From NCBI GenBank assembly GCA_934149105.1, contig CAKPDP010000003.1:1-64000 (forward strand): DNA of 64,000 nucleotides. Direction: 5' to 3'. Below, piece after piece: positions 42,502 through 51,268 of the stretch. This DNA is from an uncultured Bacilli bacterium. GTDB lineage: Bacteria > Bacillota_I > Bacilli_A > RF39 > UBA660. Numbering within the stretch: the stretch's first letter is position 1; the number at the start of each line of letters is the position of its first letter. Below the pieces are notes generated by a model. That model saw only the letters and a program-made list of their open reading frames with translations. It made no database searches and was not told where the DNA came from. The position numbers and the translations under genes are program-made.

Positions 42502-43416
42502 ATGACCGATATAAAAAGAATTAAGTTGTCTTCTAGAGCAATAGAAGAATTTAACGATGTTTTAAGAAGTAATCCTGAGATCGATGATGATTTAGAAATT
42601 AAAGAAGGAAATGTTTTTTATATTTCTTCATCAAAAACTGAATTTAATAAGACTAATTCTAGTTATAGTTATTTGTTAAAAGCTGTTAAAAAGAAGAAAA
42701 AACAGGCTGGTATTGGATTCTCAATTCAAGTAGATTTGAAATTTAATGAAAAGGGTGAGCCTATAATTTTGACTAAACTTGTTCCAAAGGCGGAACAAGT
42801 GGCACTTGATCTTTATGAATCTGATGGAAAAACAAAAACTATTAAAAAAATTAATTGTTTTAGTGCTAAAATTGGAAAAATAATTACTAGTTCAAATTCA
42901 ATGATTCCTAATGAAGCTACATTAATTTCAGAAACTGGAAGAGTAGGAAAATTAAAATTGAAACCAGTTTGTTATAGATACACTGATTTAGGTGCGAATT
43001 ATAAGGAGTCTAAAAGAATGACATTTTGTACTTTTGAAAGGGAGTATCCTCATAAAAGAAATTCTAAAGAATTTTATAAATCTTATTTATTAATTCATGT
43101 TTTTAATAATAGCTATGAAGAGAATGAAAGATATAGAATAACTATTAATAATAAATATAGATATAATGATAATACCTTGTTTTTAAGAGGTGCTTGGGGT
43201 GAAATTAATTCTAAATGTAGTAGAGTAGCAGTAACGGAACCAATAAAATTGGATGCTAATTATGAACAATTTGCTAAGAGTATTAGTACTATTCATGATT
43301 ATATGGTTTCTAAATATTCTAAATATGCTAGAACATGTGAGTCTGAATATATACCTAGACAGGAAAATTATAAAAAATTGAAGAAAAGTATTTGTTGTAG
43401 AAAAGGAGTGAAGTAA
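42502..43416 (+). CDS. Hypothetical protein, paralog A of a tandem pair
   Basis: 304 residues, soluble, beta-rich, not recognised. Shares with the next gene a layout and motifs: a two-strand stretch (FSIQVDLKFNEKGEPIILT), GRVGKLKLKPVCYRYTDL, then a FCTFE strand, and a C-terminal helical part SISTIHDYMVSKYSK. GGTGGG about 11 nt before ATG 42502; a GTG at 42487 is in frame but inside the ribosome site. No signal peptide. Overlapped upstream by a promoter and inverted repeat. Confidence 0.75.
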   Translation: MTDIKRIKLSSRAIEEFNDVLRSNPEIDDDLEIKEGNVFYISSSKTEFNKTNSSYSYLLKAVKKKKKQAGIGFSIQVDLKFNEKGEPIILTKLVPKAEQVALDLYESDGKTKTIKKINCFSAKIGKIITSSNSMIPNEATLISETGRVGKLKLKPVCYRYTDLGANYKESKRMTFCTFEREYPHKRNSKEFYKSYLLIHVFNNSYEENERYRITINNKYRYNDNTLFLRGAWGEINSKCSRVAVTEPIKLDANYEQFAKSISTIHDYMVSKYSKYARTCESEYIPRQENYKKLKKSICCRKGVK

Positions 43417-43417
43417 A

Positions 43418-44347
43418 TTGGTTAAACGTGTTAGTGATGTAGGTAGAGCAATAGAATTAGGTATGAGTAGTAATAGAGAGGCTTCTTGGAGGGAAGGTTC
43501 TTTAAATAGTATGAAGTTTCAAGAGGAAATTCCTGCGATAGCATTTGGAAAAAAAGTTATAGATGACATTAATAATGCTATTAAAGAAAAGGATTATGCT
43601 TTTTCTTGCTTTGGAGGAAACATAGAGTTCTATGATGGCTTTTTAAGAATGCATTTAAAATTAGAAAATGTATTGGAAGATATAAAGAAAAGTCAAGTTA
43701 TTCATGAAGTGCAAGTAGAGTTTTTTGTTGATGAAAAAACAGGGGATCAGTGCTTAAGAACTTCTTATGTTCCTAAAGAATATAAAAAAGATAGCTATTA
43801 TGGTGAATTGGGATATTCAAAATTTGGATATGAATTTATTATTCCCAATGCATTAAGTTATAAAAAAGATGATGGAAGAATTTCAACTTTAAGATTGAAA
43901 CCTGCTTATAGTATTGAAACTAATTTAAGAACAGGAGAAATTATAAATAGAGAATGTAATATGGTTTCAATATTTAGAGGAACAAAATTAAATGAACTTT
44001 ATTTAAAAGTTTTTGATGGAAGCAAATTACAACAACCTTTGAGATTATTTAGTTCTAAAAAAATAATAACTAAAGGTGATTTAGATAGGGGTAGTTATAG
44101 AGATATTGTTTTTAATGAAGAAGATGTTGATTTGAGTAAAATATCATCAAAAGAGGTAAGAAGTAGAAGAGCAACTATTGAAAAAAGACTTTTGGAACTT
44201 ATGGGTTCTATTGAAATTATTCATAAATATTACACTGATAAAAATAGGCAAAAATTTGCAGGTGTTAGAACAGAGGTAGGACGTGTAAGTGAAGGACCTA
44301 AGAGAAGTTTGAAGCCTAGTTATTTAAAAGAAACAGGAAAAAAATAG
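43418..44347 (+). CDS. Hypothetical protein, paralog B of a tandem pair
   Basis: 309 residues, TTG start 1 nt after the previous stop, preceded by AAAGGAG. By eye it aligns with paralog A over the middle and end: VQVEFFVDEKTGDQCLRT, GRISTLRLKPAYSIETNL, VSIFRG, and SIEIIHKYYTDKNRQKFA. Identity is low (a divergent duplication). N-terminal about 45 residues have no counterpart in A. Function unknown; the pair may work as a heteromer. Confidence 0.75.
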   Translation: MVKRVSDVGRAIELGMSSNREASWREGSLNSMKFQEEIPAIAFGKKVIDDINNAIKEKDYAFSCFGGNIEFYDGFLRMHLKLENVLEDIKKSQVIHEVQVEFFVDEKTGDQCLRTSYVPKEYKKDSYYGELGYSKFGYEFIIPNALSYKKDDGRISTLRLKPAYSIETNLRTGEIINRECNMVSIFRGTKLNELYLKVFDGSKLQQPLRLFSSKKIITKGDLDRGSYRDIVFNEEDVDLSKISSKEVRSRRATIEKRLLELMGSIEIIHKYYTDKNRQKFAGVRTEVGRVSEGPKRSLKPSYLKETGKK

Positions 44348-44375
44348 AAAAGATTTGGAAACTTTTCTATTTTTT
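44341..44375 (+). terminator. Terminator after the paralog pair
   Basis: 12-bp perfect stem (44341-44352 with 44362-44373) and T-rich tail; it also serves the convergent cotZ-like gene. Confidence 0.8.
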
Positions 44376-44393
44376 ATTCTATATTTTTATTTG

Positions 44394-44813
44394 CTATACT
44401 GTATCAATATAAGTATCATCTAGACATCTAAGGCAAGATACGCAGTTTAGATTAATTGTGAAAAAGGAATTTGTTGTTACGAAAGGATAAACAGATGTTT
44501 CGTCAGGATTAGTAGTTAAAACTCTACAAGTAGCACAACAACCATCTAATTTTTCGATTCTAAAAACATTAGAAGTTGTGGCTTCGGTAGGATTTTTGCT
44601 AATAGGCATACTTATAGGTGTACTACAGTCACCACTACAATATAGAACAATTGGTCTAGTATTTAGAAAAGCATTAGTGCTTTGACCAAGAAAACATTTA
44701 TCACAAGTTTCTAAACAACTATCATTTTGACAAACACTTTGTTGTAATAATAATATTACCTTTAAGATCTCGGTAATGCAATTTTCACAGCTGTCAGTTT
44801 TATTAGTTAACAT
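44394..44813 (-). CDS. cotZ: CotY/CotZ-like spore coat protein
   Basis: 139 residues, rich in cysteine. VFRIEKLDGCCATCRVL and a C-terminal FFTINLNCVSCLRCL align with the CotZ/CotY pattern of Bacillus (FFRVERVHGSCATL... and IEVDLDCFCAINCL). CotY/Z form the spore crust or outer coat. The start at 44813 has a GGGGTGG site; an upstream ATG (44840) in frame is before it. A CATATCTTA mother-cell-type -10 lies upstream. Confidence 0.82.
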   Translation of the reverse strand: MLTNKTDSCENCITEILKVILLLQQSVCQNDSCLETCDKCFLGQSTNAFLNTRPIVLYCSGDCSTPISMPISKNPTEATTSNVFRIEKLDGCCATCRVLTTNPDETSVYPFVTTNSFFTINLNCVSCLRCLDDTYIDTV

Positions 44814-44842
44814 ATTTTCCACCCCTTTATTTAATTTCATTA

Positions 44843-44851
44843 TAAGATATG
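44843..44851 (-). promoter_or_regulatory. Mother-cell (SigE/SigK-type) -10 candidate of cotZ
   Basis: On the minus strand CATATCTTA matches CATANNNTA; -35 not evident. Confidence 0.35.
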
Positions 44852-44978
44852 TCTTTTTTAGAGAAAAGATTATTATTATTACCTAGTTTTTAGATATAAT
44901 GTCTATTCTAGAAAAAGATTATTTAGAAAGAAAAAGAACTTATCTAGTGAGGGAAGAAAATAAATATAAATAAAATGC

Positions 44979-45007
44979 TTGTTTAATATGGTGATACATG
45001 CTATAAT
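44979..45007 (+). promoter_or_regulatory. Promoter of ireB-ruvX operon
   Basis: TTGTTT (44979-44984), 17-nt spacer, TATAAT (45002-45007). Confidence 0.65.
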
Positions 45008-45035
45008 TTATTTGTATATGTTAGAGGGTGTTATG

Positions 45036-45278
45036 ATGAAAGATACAATGGATGTTCCACTTGAAAATAATAAAAATGTGGATGAAAGTATAAGAGGAGT
45101 ACTTATAGAAGTTATAAAAAATTTGGATGAATTGGGTTATAATTCTATTAAACAAGTAGCTGGGTATTTACAAAGTGGTGATTTAGGGTATATTCCTAAT
45201 TATAAGGATTCTAGGAATAAAATTGCAACTTTAGATCGTGATAAGATTTTAGAAGAATTGATAAGAACTTACTTATGA
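45036..45278 (+). CDS. ireB: IreB-family regulatory protein (UPF0297)
   Basis: 80 residues: DTMDVPLE, VLIEVIKNLDELGYNSIKQV, AGYLQSGDLGYIPNYKDSR, and LIRTYL fit the IreB/YrzL family, the phosphorylation target of a PASTA kinase in Enterococcus. The kinase is not in this window. A frame from 44979 extends upstream but over the promoter; GAGGGTG supports a start at 45033/45036. The last 4 nt overlap ruvX. Confidence 0.92.
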   Translation: MKDTMDVPLENNKNVDESIRGVLIEVIKNLDELGYNSIKQVAGYLQSGDLGYIPNYKDSRNKIATLDRDKILEELIRTYL

Positions 45279-45697
45279 GATATATTGGTTTAGATTTAGG
45301 TAGCAAAACCTTAGGGGTTGCTACTAGCGATTTTACTAATACAATAGCTACTACTAATTGCACATTGAGGTGCGATGAAGGTAATTATGAGGCTTTTTTA
45401 GAACCTTTAAGAAAAATTATTATTGAATATCAGATTGATAAGATAGTGTTAGGTTTACCTAAGAATATGGATAATTCTTTGGGAGAGAGAGCTTTGATTA
45501 CTTTGGATTTTAAAAAGAGATTAGAAGAGTATTTAGGGCTTGATGTAATTATGGAAGATGAAAGATTAACATCAGTTATTTCAAATAATATTTTGATAAA
45601 AGCTGACTTGTCAAGAAAAAAGAGAAAGAAGAAAGTTGATGGAATAGCAGCTCAAATAATTTTACAGAGTTATTTAGATAAGGAGAACAAAAAATAA
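45275..45697 (+). CDS. ruvX: Putative pre-16S rRNA nuclease / RuvX (YqgF)
   Basis: 140 residues with the RNase H-like fold: LDLGSKTLGVATSD at the start, VLGLPKNMDNSLG, and EDERLTS. YqgF family proteins process pre-16S rRNA 5' ends; the Holliday junction role is debated. Overlaps ireB by 4 nt and the next gene by 1 nt: a compact operon in the usual Bacillota order. Confidence 0.93.
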   Translation: MRYIGLDLGSKTLGVATSDFTNTIATTNCTLRCDEGNYEAFLEPLRKIIIEYQIDKIVLGLPKNMDNSLGERALITLDFKKRLEEYLGLDVIMEDERLTSVISNNILIKADLSRKKRKKKVDGIAAQIILQSYLDKENKK

Positions 45698-46020
45698 TGA
45701 GAGATAAAAGATTATTAGTTTATTATGATAATGGGGAAAAGATTGTTTGTGAAGAAAAATTTGAATTTTATTCAGAAGAAACAAATAAGAATTATATTGT
45801 ATATGCTGATACTAAGGAAGATGAAAATGGATATATAAGAGTATCTGCTAATATTTTTGAAGAAATAGGAGCTAAGCAAGTTAAAGATGGAAATTTGGCT
45901 ACTATTATAAATTATGATGAAAAGGGAAATCAAACTTCTAGAGTTATTAGAACATACCCAATTACGACAGAAAGGGAATGGAAGGTTATAGAAGCTACTA
46001 TTGAGGCTTTGCAGAAATAG
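45697..46020 (+). CDS. DUF1292 protein (YrzB-like)
   Basis: 107 residues. CEEKFEFYSEETNKNYIVYAD and a short helical end are the DUF1292 pattern of beta strands; the gene follows ruvX as yrzB does in Bacillus. Function unknown. Confidence 0.8.
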   Translation: MRDKRLLVYYDNGEKIVCEEKFEFYSEETNKNYIVYADTKEDENGYIRVSANIFEEIGAKQVKDGNLATIINYDEKGNQTSRVIRTYPITTEREWKVIEATIEALQK

Positions 46021-46038
46021 AGAAAAGGGGCTGGTTAT

Positions 46039-47106
46039 ATGTTTAAGAATAAGAATACTATAATAGCTATGAGTGTACTTGTTATTAGTATTGTTATTTT
46101 TATTTGGAGTTTTTATAGTTATGGAATGTCTAATGTTTCTAAAGACAATTCTTCTCTAAAGCTCGAAATTAAGAGTGGATCTATTTGGAGTGTGGCTAGT
46201 ACTTTGAAAGAAAATAATTTAATTCATAGTAATTTTTGGTTTTATTTTTATTGTAGAGCTAGTGGTAATACTAATCTTAAGGCGGGTAATTATACTTTAG
46301 ATAGGACTATGAATGTTAAAAAAATTGTAGAAATTCTTAGTGCTGGGAAAGTTTCTTCAGGAGATATAAGTATTACTTTTAGGGAAGGCATAAATATTAG
46401 AAAAGTAGTTAAGATTATTTCTGAGAATACTACAAATAGTGAAGAAGATGTTTATAATGTTATAGAAGATACTAGTTATATAAAAGAACTTATAGATAAA
46501 TATTGGTTTTTAACAGAGGATATTTTGAATACGAATATTTATTATCCTTTAGAGGGATATTTATATCCAGAGACTTATTACTTTAAAGGAAAAGATGTAA
46601 GTGTTAAAGAAATAGTAGAAACGATGCTTAAGCAAACAGAGTTGAAATTAGAACCTTATAAAGATAAGATTAATAATCAAGATTTATCTATTCATGAACT
46701 AATAACTTTGGCTTCTTTAGTGGAATTAGAAGCAAAAAAAAGTGATGATCGAAAGGGAGTGGCGTCAGTATTTTATAATAGACTAGATAGTAATATGAGT
46801 TTAGGTAGTGATGTAACTACTTATTATGCGGCAAAAATTGACGATTGGTCGGTTTCTTTATCTAGCGATGAACTTAATGATTGCTCTAATGAATATAATA
46901 CAAGATGTTTAAATAAAAAAGGATTACCAGTTGGTCCAATTGCTAATGTTAGTACTGATTCTATAGAAGCGGTTATTGAACCAGATAATACTAATTACTA
47001 TTATTTTGTAGCGGATTGTGATGGTAATACTTATTTTAGTAAGACAGATACAGGGAATATTAATAATAAAAATAAGCTTATCAAAGATAATAAGTGGTGT
47101 GGATAA
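46039..47106 (+). CDS. mltG: Endolytic transglycosylase MltG (YceG-like)
   Basis: 355 residues with an N-terminal membrane helix (about 8-28), a LysM-like subdomain and the YceG catalytic domain: LITLASLVELEAKKSDDR with the catalytic glutamate, FYNRLDSNMSLGSDVTT, and GLPVGPIANVS. Cuts nascent peptidoglycan strands. Conserved place after ruvX in many Bacillota. Confidence 0.94.
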   Translation: MFKNKNTIIAMSVLVISIVIFIWSFYSYGMSNVSKDNSSLKLEIKSGSIWSVASTLKENNLIHSNFWFYFYCRASGNTNLKAGNYTLDRTMNVKKIVEILSAGKVSSGDISITFREGINIRKVVKIISENTTNSEEDVYNVIEDTSYIKELIDKYWFLTEDILNTNIYYPLEGYLYPETYYFKGKDVSVKEIVETMLKQTELKLEPYKDKINNQDLSIHELITLASLVELEAKKSDDRKGVASVFYNRLDSNMSLGSDVTTYYAAKIDDWSVSLSSDELNDCSNEYNTRCLNKKGLPVGPIANVSTDSIEAVIEPDNTNYYYFVADCDGNTYFSKTDTGNINNKNKLIKDNKWCG

Positions 47107-47120
47107 TATAGTTTTGAGTA

Positions 47121-47148
47121 TTGACTTTTTTTCTTAATTATTTATAAT
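47121..47148 (+). promoter_or_regulatory. Sigma-A-type promoter
   Basis: TTGACT (47121-47126), 16-nt spacer, TATAAT (47143-47148). Confidence 0.65.
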
Positions 47149-47176
47149 ATTATTTACCTCAAAAGGTAGTGATGTT

Positions 47177-47521
47177 ATGTATTATAAGAATAGAAGTCTT
47201 TTTTTTGCTTTTGTTTTGATTATATTAGGAATAATAGGAATAGAATTTGTTGATAAAATAAATATATCTTTTATAGATTTATTTAATGGTAATAAAAGTA
47301 GTATTTATATAGTTCATTATATTATTTATTTACTTATTTTATTGTTAGATATTATCTATTTATTTATAAAAAAATTATATAAACAATATTCTTTTAAAGG
47401 GATTTATTTAAGTATGGGAGGATTTATTTTTTCTTTTTTAATGGGTTATAATTCAATAGGACAAATATTATTGCTCTTAGGTGGATTGTGGCATTTGATT
47501 AGTTATGAAAAAATAAATTAA
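47177..47521 (+). CDS. Small four-helix membrane protein
   Basis: 114 residues, four membrane helices, few charges. Not recognised. AAGGTAGTGAT precedes the ATG by 3 nt. Own promoter upstream; monocistronic. Confidence 0.7.
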   Translation: MYYKNRSLFFAFVLIILGIIGIEFVDKINISFIDLFNGNKSSIYIVHYIIYLLILLLDIIYLFIKKLYKQYSFKGIYLSMGGFIFSFLMGYNSIGQILLLLGGLWHLISYEKIN

Positions 47522-47646
47522 ATATTGTAGTTTGTTTTTTAGAGTAACTTTAAGGCTTTTATTTTGAATGAGAAAACCTAAAATTAGCAAATAATTTAAT
47601 TGGAAGTTATTTCTCTGAGAAGACATACAAGTAAAAGTTAATTTTC

Positions 47647-47675
47647 TTGTTGTTTTCTTTTTATTTTGCTATAAT
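47647..47675 (+). promoter_or_regulatory. Promoter of mutS
   Basis: TTGTTG (47647-47652), 17-nt spacer, TATAAT (47670-47675). Confidence 0.6.
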
Positions 47676-47698
47676 TTACTTAGAAAGATGTGATTTGT

Positions 47699-50239
47699 AT
47701 GAAGAGAAGTGAAGTAGACAGAAATAAACTATCGCCTATGATGTTACATTATGTAGAACTTAAAGATGAATACGATGATGTAATATTATTTTATCGTTTA
47801 GGGGATTTTTATGAAATGTTTTTTGAGGATGCTGAGTTAGTAGCACATGAGTTGGAATTAACTTTAACTAGTAAACAAGCTGGTTTGGAGGAAAGAGTTC
47901 CTATGTGCGGGATCCCTTTTCATGCGGCAGAAATTTATATAGATAAATTAGTTAAATTGGGACATAAAGTTGCTATTTGTGAACAATTAGAAGATCCTAA
48001 GAATGCAAAAGGAATAGTAAAAAGGGGTGTAATTGAAGTTATTAGTTCGGGAACTATTATTAATGCTAATAGTTTAGATGAGAAAGAGAATAATTATATT
48101 GGTAATATATATGATTTTGATTATTGTTATGTTTTAGGGTATGCGGATATTACTACGGGAGAATATAATTTGGAGATTGTTTCTCATAATGATGATAAGG
48201 TTGTAGGAGAAATTATTACTAATAATATTAAAGAAGTTATTGTTAATAGTAAGGTTAATAGTAATATTAAAGAGATGCTTACTAAACAATATCATTTGAC
48301 AATATCTGTTATTGATAATGTGTCAGAAGATAGTAAGTATAGTTTTATTTATGAGAATTTAAGTGATGTTAGGTATATTACTTCTATTAAGCATTTAATT
48401 TATTATCTTGTTGATTGTCAAAAGAGGGATATTAGTCATATGCAGAAAGTTATAATTAAAGATAATAATGAATTTCTACATATGGATGTGCATACGAAGA
48501 GGAATTTGGAACTTACAGAGAGTTTGAGACTTAAAGAGAAGAATTATTCTTTATTATGGCTTTTAGATAATACCAAAACAGCTATGGGAGGAAGAAAATT
48601 AAAACAATGGATAGAGAATCCTCTTTTGGATAGAAAAAAGATTATCGAAAGATATGATACTATAGATAAGTTACTAGATAATTTTATTTTATGTGAAGAT
48701 TTGCGTTCTAATTTATATGAAGTATATGATTTAGAGAGATTATCTGGTAGAGTGTCTTTAGGTAATGCTAATGCTAGGGATTTGTTGCAGTTAAAGAATA
48801 GTTTGAGAGTATTACCAGTAATTAAAGAGATGTTAGATAGTATTGGGTTTTATTATAAAGTAGATACGATTGTAGATTTATATAATTTATTAGAAGAGTC
48901 TATATATGAGGAACCACCTATTTCTTTGAAGGAAGGATATTTAATTAAAGAGGGATATTCAGAAGAATTAGATGAGTTAAAGAGTCTTCGTAGTGGAGGT
49001 AAAGACTTTATTAGTAAATTCGAATTAGATGAGAGAGAAAGAACGGGGATTAAGAGTTTAAAAGTAGGATTTAATAAAGTATTTGGTTATTATATAGAAG
49101 TATCTAAGAGTAATTTAAACTTGATTAAAGATGAGATGGGGTATATCAGGAAACAGACTTTAGCTAATTGTGAGAGATTTATTACACCACTACTTAAAGA
49201 GAAAGAGGATCTGGTTTTAGGGGCTGAGGAGAAGATTATCAATCTAGAATATGATTTATTTAATAAAGTTAGAAATATGGTTAAGGAATATATTCCTAGA
49301 TTACAAGAAATTTCTAAAGTTATTAGTGAAATAGATGTTTTACAGAGTTTTACATTGATAACGGAGAAGTATCATTATGTTAGACCTATTTTGACTGATG
49401 GTAATGATTTAGAACTTATTAATTCTAGACATCCAGTAGTAGAGAAGGTTATTAAGGATGAATATGTTCCTAATGATATTATTATGGATGATGATACTAA
49501 TATTCTTCTTATTACAGGGCCTAATATGGCAGGTAAGAGTACTTATATGAGACAGTTAGGAATTATTGTTATAATGGCTCAGATTGGATGCTTTGTACCG
49601 GCAGATAAAGCTGTTATGCCAATATTTGATAAGATCTTTACTAGGATAGGGGCAAGTGATGATCTGGTAAGTGGGGAATCTACTTTTATGGTAGAGATGA
49701 AGGAAGCTAGTAATGCTATTAGTAATGCTACTAAGAATAGTCTTATTTTGTTTGATGAATTAGGTAGAGGAACTGCTACTTATGATGGCATGAGTTTAGC
49801 GGAGGCAATACTAGAATATATTCATAATCATATTAAGTGTAAAACTTTATTTTCAACTCATTATCATGAACTTACTAGTTTAGATAAAGAATTAATACAT
49901 CTTAAGAATAAGCACGTATCGGCTAATGAGGATGAGGGTAATATTACGTTTTTACACAAGGTTAAAGATGGAGCTGTTGATAAGAGTTATGGTATTAATG
50001 TGGCTAAGTTAGCAGGACTTCCAGAGGAAGTCGTCTCTCGAGCGGGAGAAATACTTAGTGTATATGAAAATAAAGATGATAATAAGAACGTTAATGTACA
50101 TAATGTGCAAACTCAATTAGCATTAGATTTTTCTAATAAGAGTGAAGTTGAAGAAGAATTAAAGAAAATAGATGTTTTGAATTTAACTCCAATTGAAGCT
50201 ATTAATGTGTTATATGAATTAAAAGATAAAGTTAAGTGA
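47699..50239 (+). CDS. mutS: DNA mismatch repair protein MutS
   Basis: 846 residues, complete. Mismatch-recognition motif F37-x-E39 in GDFYEMFFEDA, connector and lever domains, and the ATPase with GPNMAGKST (Walker A), FDELGRGTATYDG (Walker B/signature) and STHYHEL. MutS1 type. GTGAT lies 4 nt before ATG 47699. mutL is not adjacent. Although a Dam methylase is encoded at 15119, Bacillota do not use Dam/MutH-directed repair. Confidence 0.97.
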   Translation: MKRSEVDRNKLSPMMLHYVELKDEYDDVILFYRLGDFYEMFFEDAELVAHELELTLTSKQAGLEERVPMCGIPFHAAEIYIDKLVKLGHKVAICEQLEDPKNAKGIVKRGVIEVISSGTIINANSLDEKENNYIGNIYDFDYCYVLGYADITTGEYNLEIVSHNDDKVVGEIITNNIKEVIVNSKVNSNIKEMLTKQYHLTISVIDNVSEDSKYSFIYENLSDVRYITSIKHLIYYLVDCQKRDISHMQKVIIKDNNEFLHMDVHTKRNLELTESLRLKEKNYSLLWLLDNTKTAMGGRKLKQWIENPLLDRKKIIERYDTIDKLLDNFILCEDLRSNLYEVYDLERLSGRVSLGNANARDLLQLKNSLRVLPVIKEMLDSIGFYYKVDTIVDLYNLLEESIYEEPPISLKEGYLIKEGYSEELDELKSLRSGGKDFISKFELDERERTGIKSLKVGFNKVFGYYIEVSKSNLNLIKDEMGYIRKQTLANCERFITPLLKEKEDLVLGAEEKIINLEYDLFNKVRNMVKEYIPRLQEISKVISEIDVLQSFTLITEKYHYVRPILTDGNDLELINSRHPVVEKVIKDEYVPNDIIMDDDTNILLITGPNMAGKSTYMRQLGIIVIMAQIGCFVPADKAVMPIFDKIFTRIGASDDLVSGESTFMVEMKEASNAISNATKNSLILFDELGRGTATYDGMSLAEAILEYIHNHIKCKTLFSTHYHELTSLDKELIHLKNKHVSANEDEGNITFLHKVKDGAVDKSYGINVAKLAGLPEEVVSRAGEILSVYENKDDNKNVNVHNVQTQLALDFSNKSEVEEELKKIDVLNLTPIEAINVLYELKDKVK

Positions 50240-50258
50240 TAATTATTTAACTTTTTTC
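50228..50258 (+). terminator. Terminator of mutS overlapping the stop codon
   Basis: AAAGTTAA (50228-50235) pairs with TTAACTTT (50247-50254), then T residues. Confidence 0.65.
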
Positions 50259-50289
50259 TTTTTTAAAGACTTAAAGATAAAGAAGTTAT

Positions 50290-50318
50290 TGACTTATGTA
50301 AACTATTGTGTTATCATA
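50290..50318 (+). promoter_or_regulatory. Sigma-A-type promoter
   Basis: TTGACT (50290-50295), 17-nt spacer, TATCAT (50313-50318). Confidence 0.65.
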
Positions 50319-50345
50319 TTACTCACTTATTAAGGAGGAAATATT

Positions 50346-51152
50346 ATGGGAAAGAGAGAAAATCAAAATAATAGTCCTGAAGGAAGACAATTGCCTTTAT
50401 GGAAAATAAATCGTATTTTTAAAAAATATAAAAAATATATCAAGAAGAGAGATGATGGAGAAGAGGTTATTAAACCTTCTAGTTTCTTAAAATTAATATT
50501 AAAGATAGCGGCTGGTTGTGGAGCTGCAGTAGCAATTTCTTTATTAGTTATGTCAGGAGCGGGTTTAGTAGCAGAAGGTGCTATGGCAACTGTGCCAGTA
50601 GTGGCTAAGCTTATTAGTAAGCCTTTAGTTAGTGTGTTAGCAGCAGCGGGAATAGGAGCAGGAGTAGGAGTTTTAAGATCAGCGGGAATTATTTCTAAGA
50701 TAAGTGAAGCTAGGAGTAATAGAGAGAAAGCTATTAAAGAATTAGCTAGCTTAGAAGGAAGAGATGAACAAGAAACAAAGGATATTTTGGAAAATTCTAT
50801 TTCAGTTAGTCAAATGATGGAAAATTCTGAAGCTAAAAAAGAACATTTTTCTAAACAAGATGAAAAAATTCCAGTAGATATTTACGCTGGTATTCCTTAT
50901 AGAGAACAAAAAGGAGAAGCTACTGAACAAGTAATAAAAGATATTCATGATTGTACTAGTTCATTACCTAGGGATAAGTTTTTAGTATTTTGTGAAACAA
51001 GAGTTTACCGTGGAAATGATTATAGTTATGTCTTTAAACCACAAGATTTTGTTTCAGATAAAGCGGTTTCTGAGTTTACAGATAGACTTGGTACTAGTGT
51101 TGTATTTAGTATGAAACCAGTAATAAGAAAAAGAGAATTAAATAAGAATTAG
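50346..51152 (+). CDS. Hypothetical membrane protein
   Basis: 268 residues, not recognised. A basic N-terminus, then an Ala/Gly/Val-rich hydrophobic block (about 40-115; two to three helices, with GCGAAVAIS and AAAGIGAGVGVL), followed by a polar domain including DIHDCTSSLPRDKFLVFCE. AAGGAGG precedes the ATG. Monocistronic. Confidence 0.75.
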   Translation: MGKRENQNNSPEGRQLPLWKINRIFKKYKKYIKKRDDGEEVIKPSSFLKLILKIAAGCGAAVAISLLVMSGAGLVAEGAMATVPVVAKLISKPLVSVLAAAGIGAGVGVLRSAGIISKISEARSNREKAIKELASLEGRDEQETKDILENSISVSQMMENSEAKKEHFSKQDEKIPVDIYAGIPYREQKGEATEQVIKDIHDCTSSLPRDKFLVFCETRVYRGNDYSYVFKPQDFVSDKAVSEFTDRLGTSVVFSMKPVIRKRELNKN

Positions 51153-51220
51153 GAATAGTTCTTTTTTATTTTGTTGTTTTACAGGTTTACAGTTATAAAA
51201 AAGAAAGTTAGATGGATAAA

Positions 51221-51249
51221 TAGACAATATAGTTAACTTTTGATATAAT
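51221..51249 (+). promoter_or_regulatory. Promoter of the LCP gene
   Basis: TAGACA (51221-51226), 17-nt spacer, TATAAT (51244-51249). Confidence 0.6.
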
Positions 51250-51268
51250 TGGTAATGTGGTGATGAAA

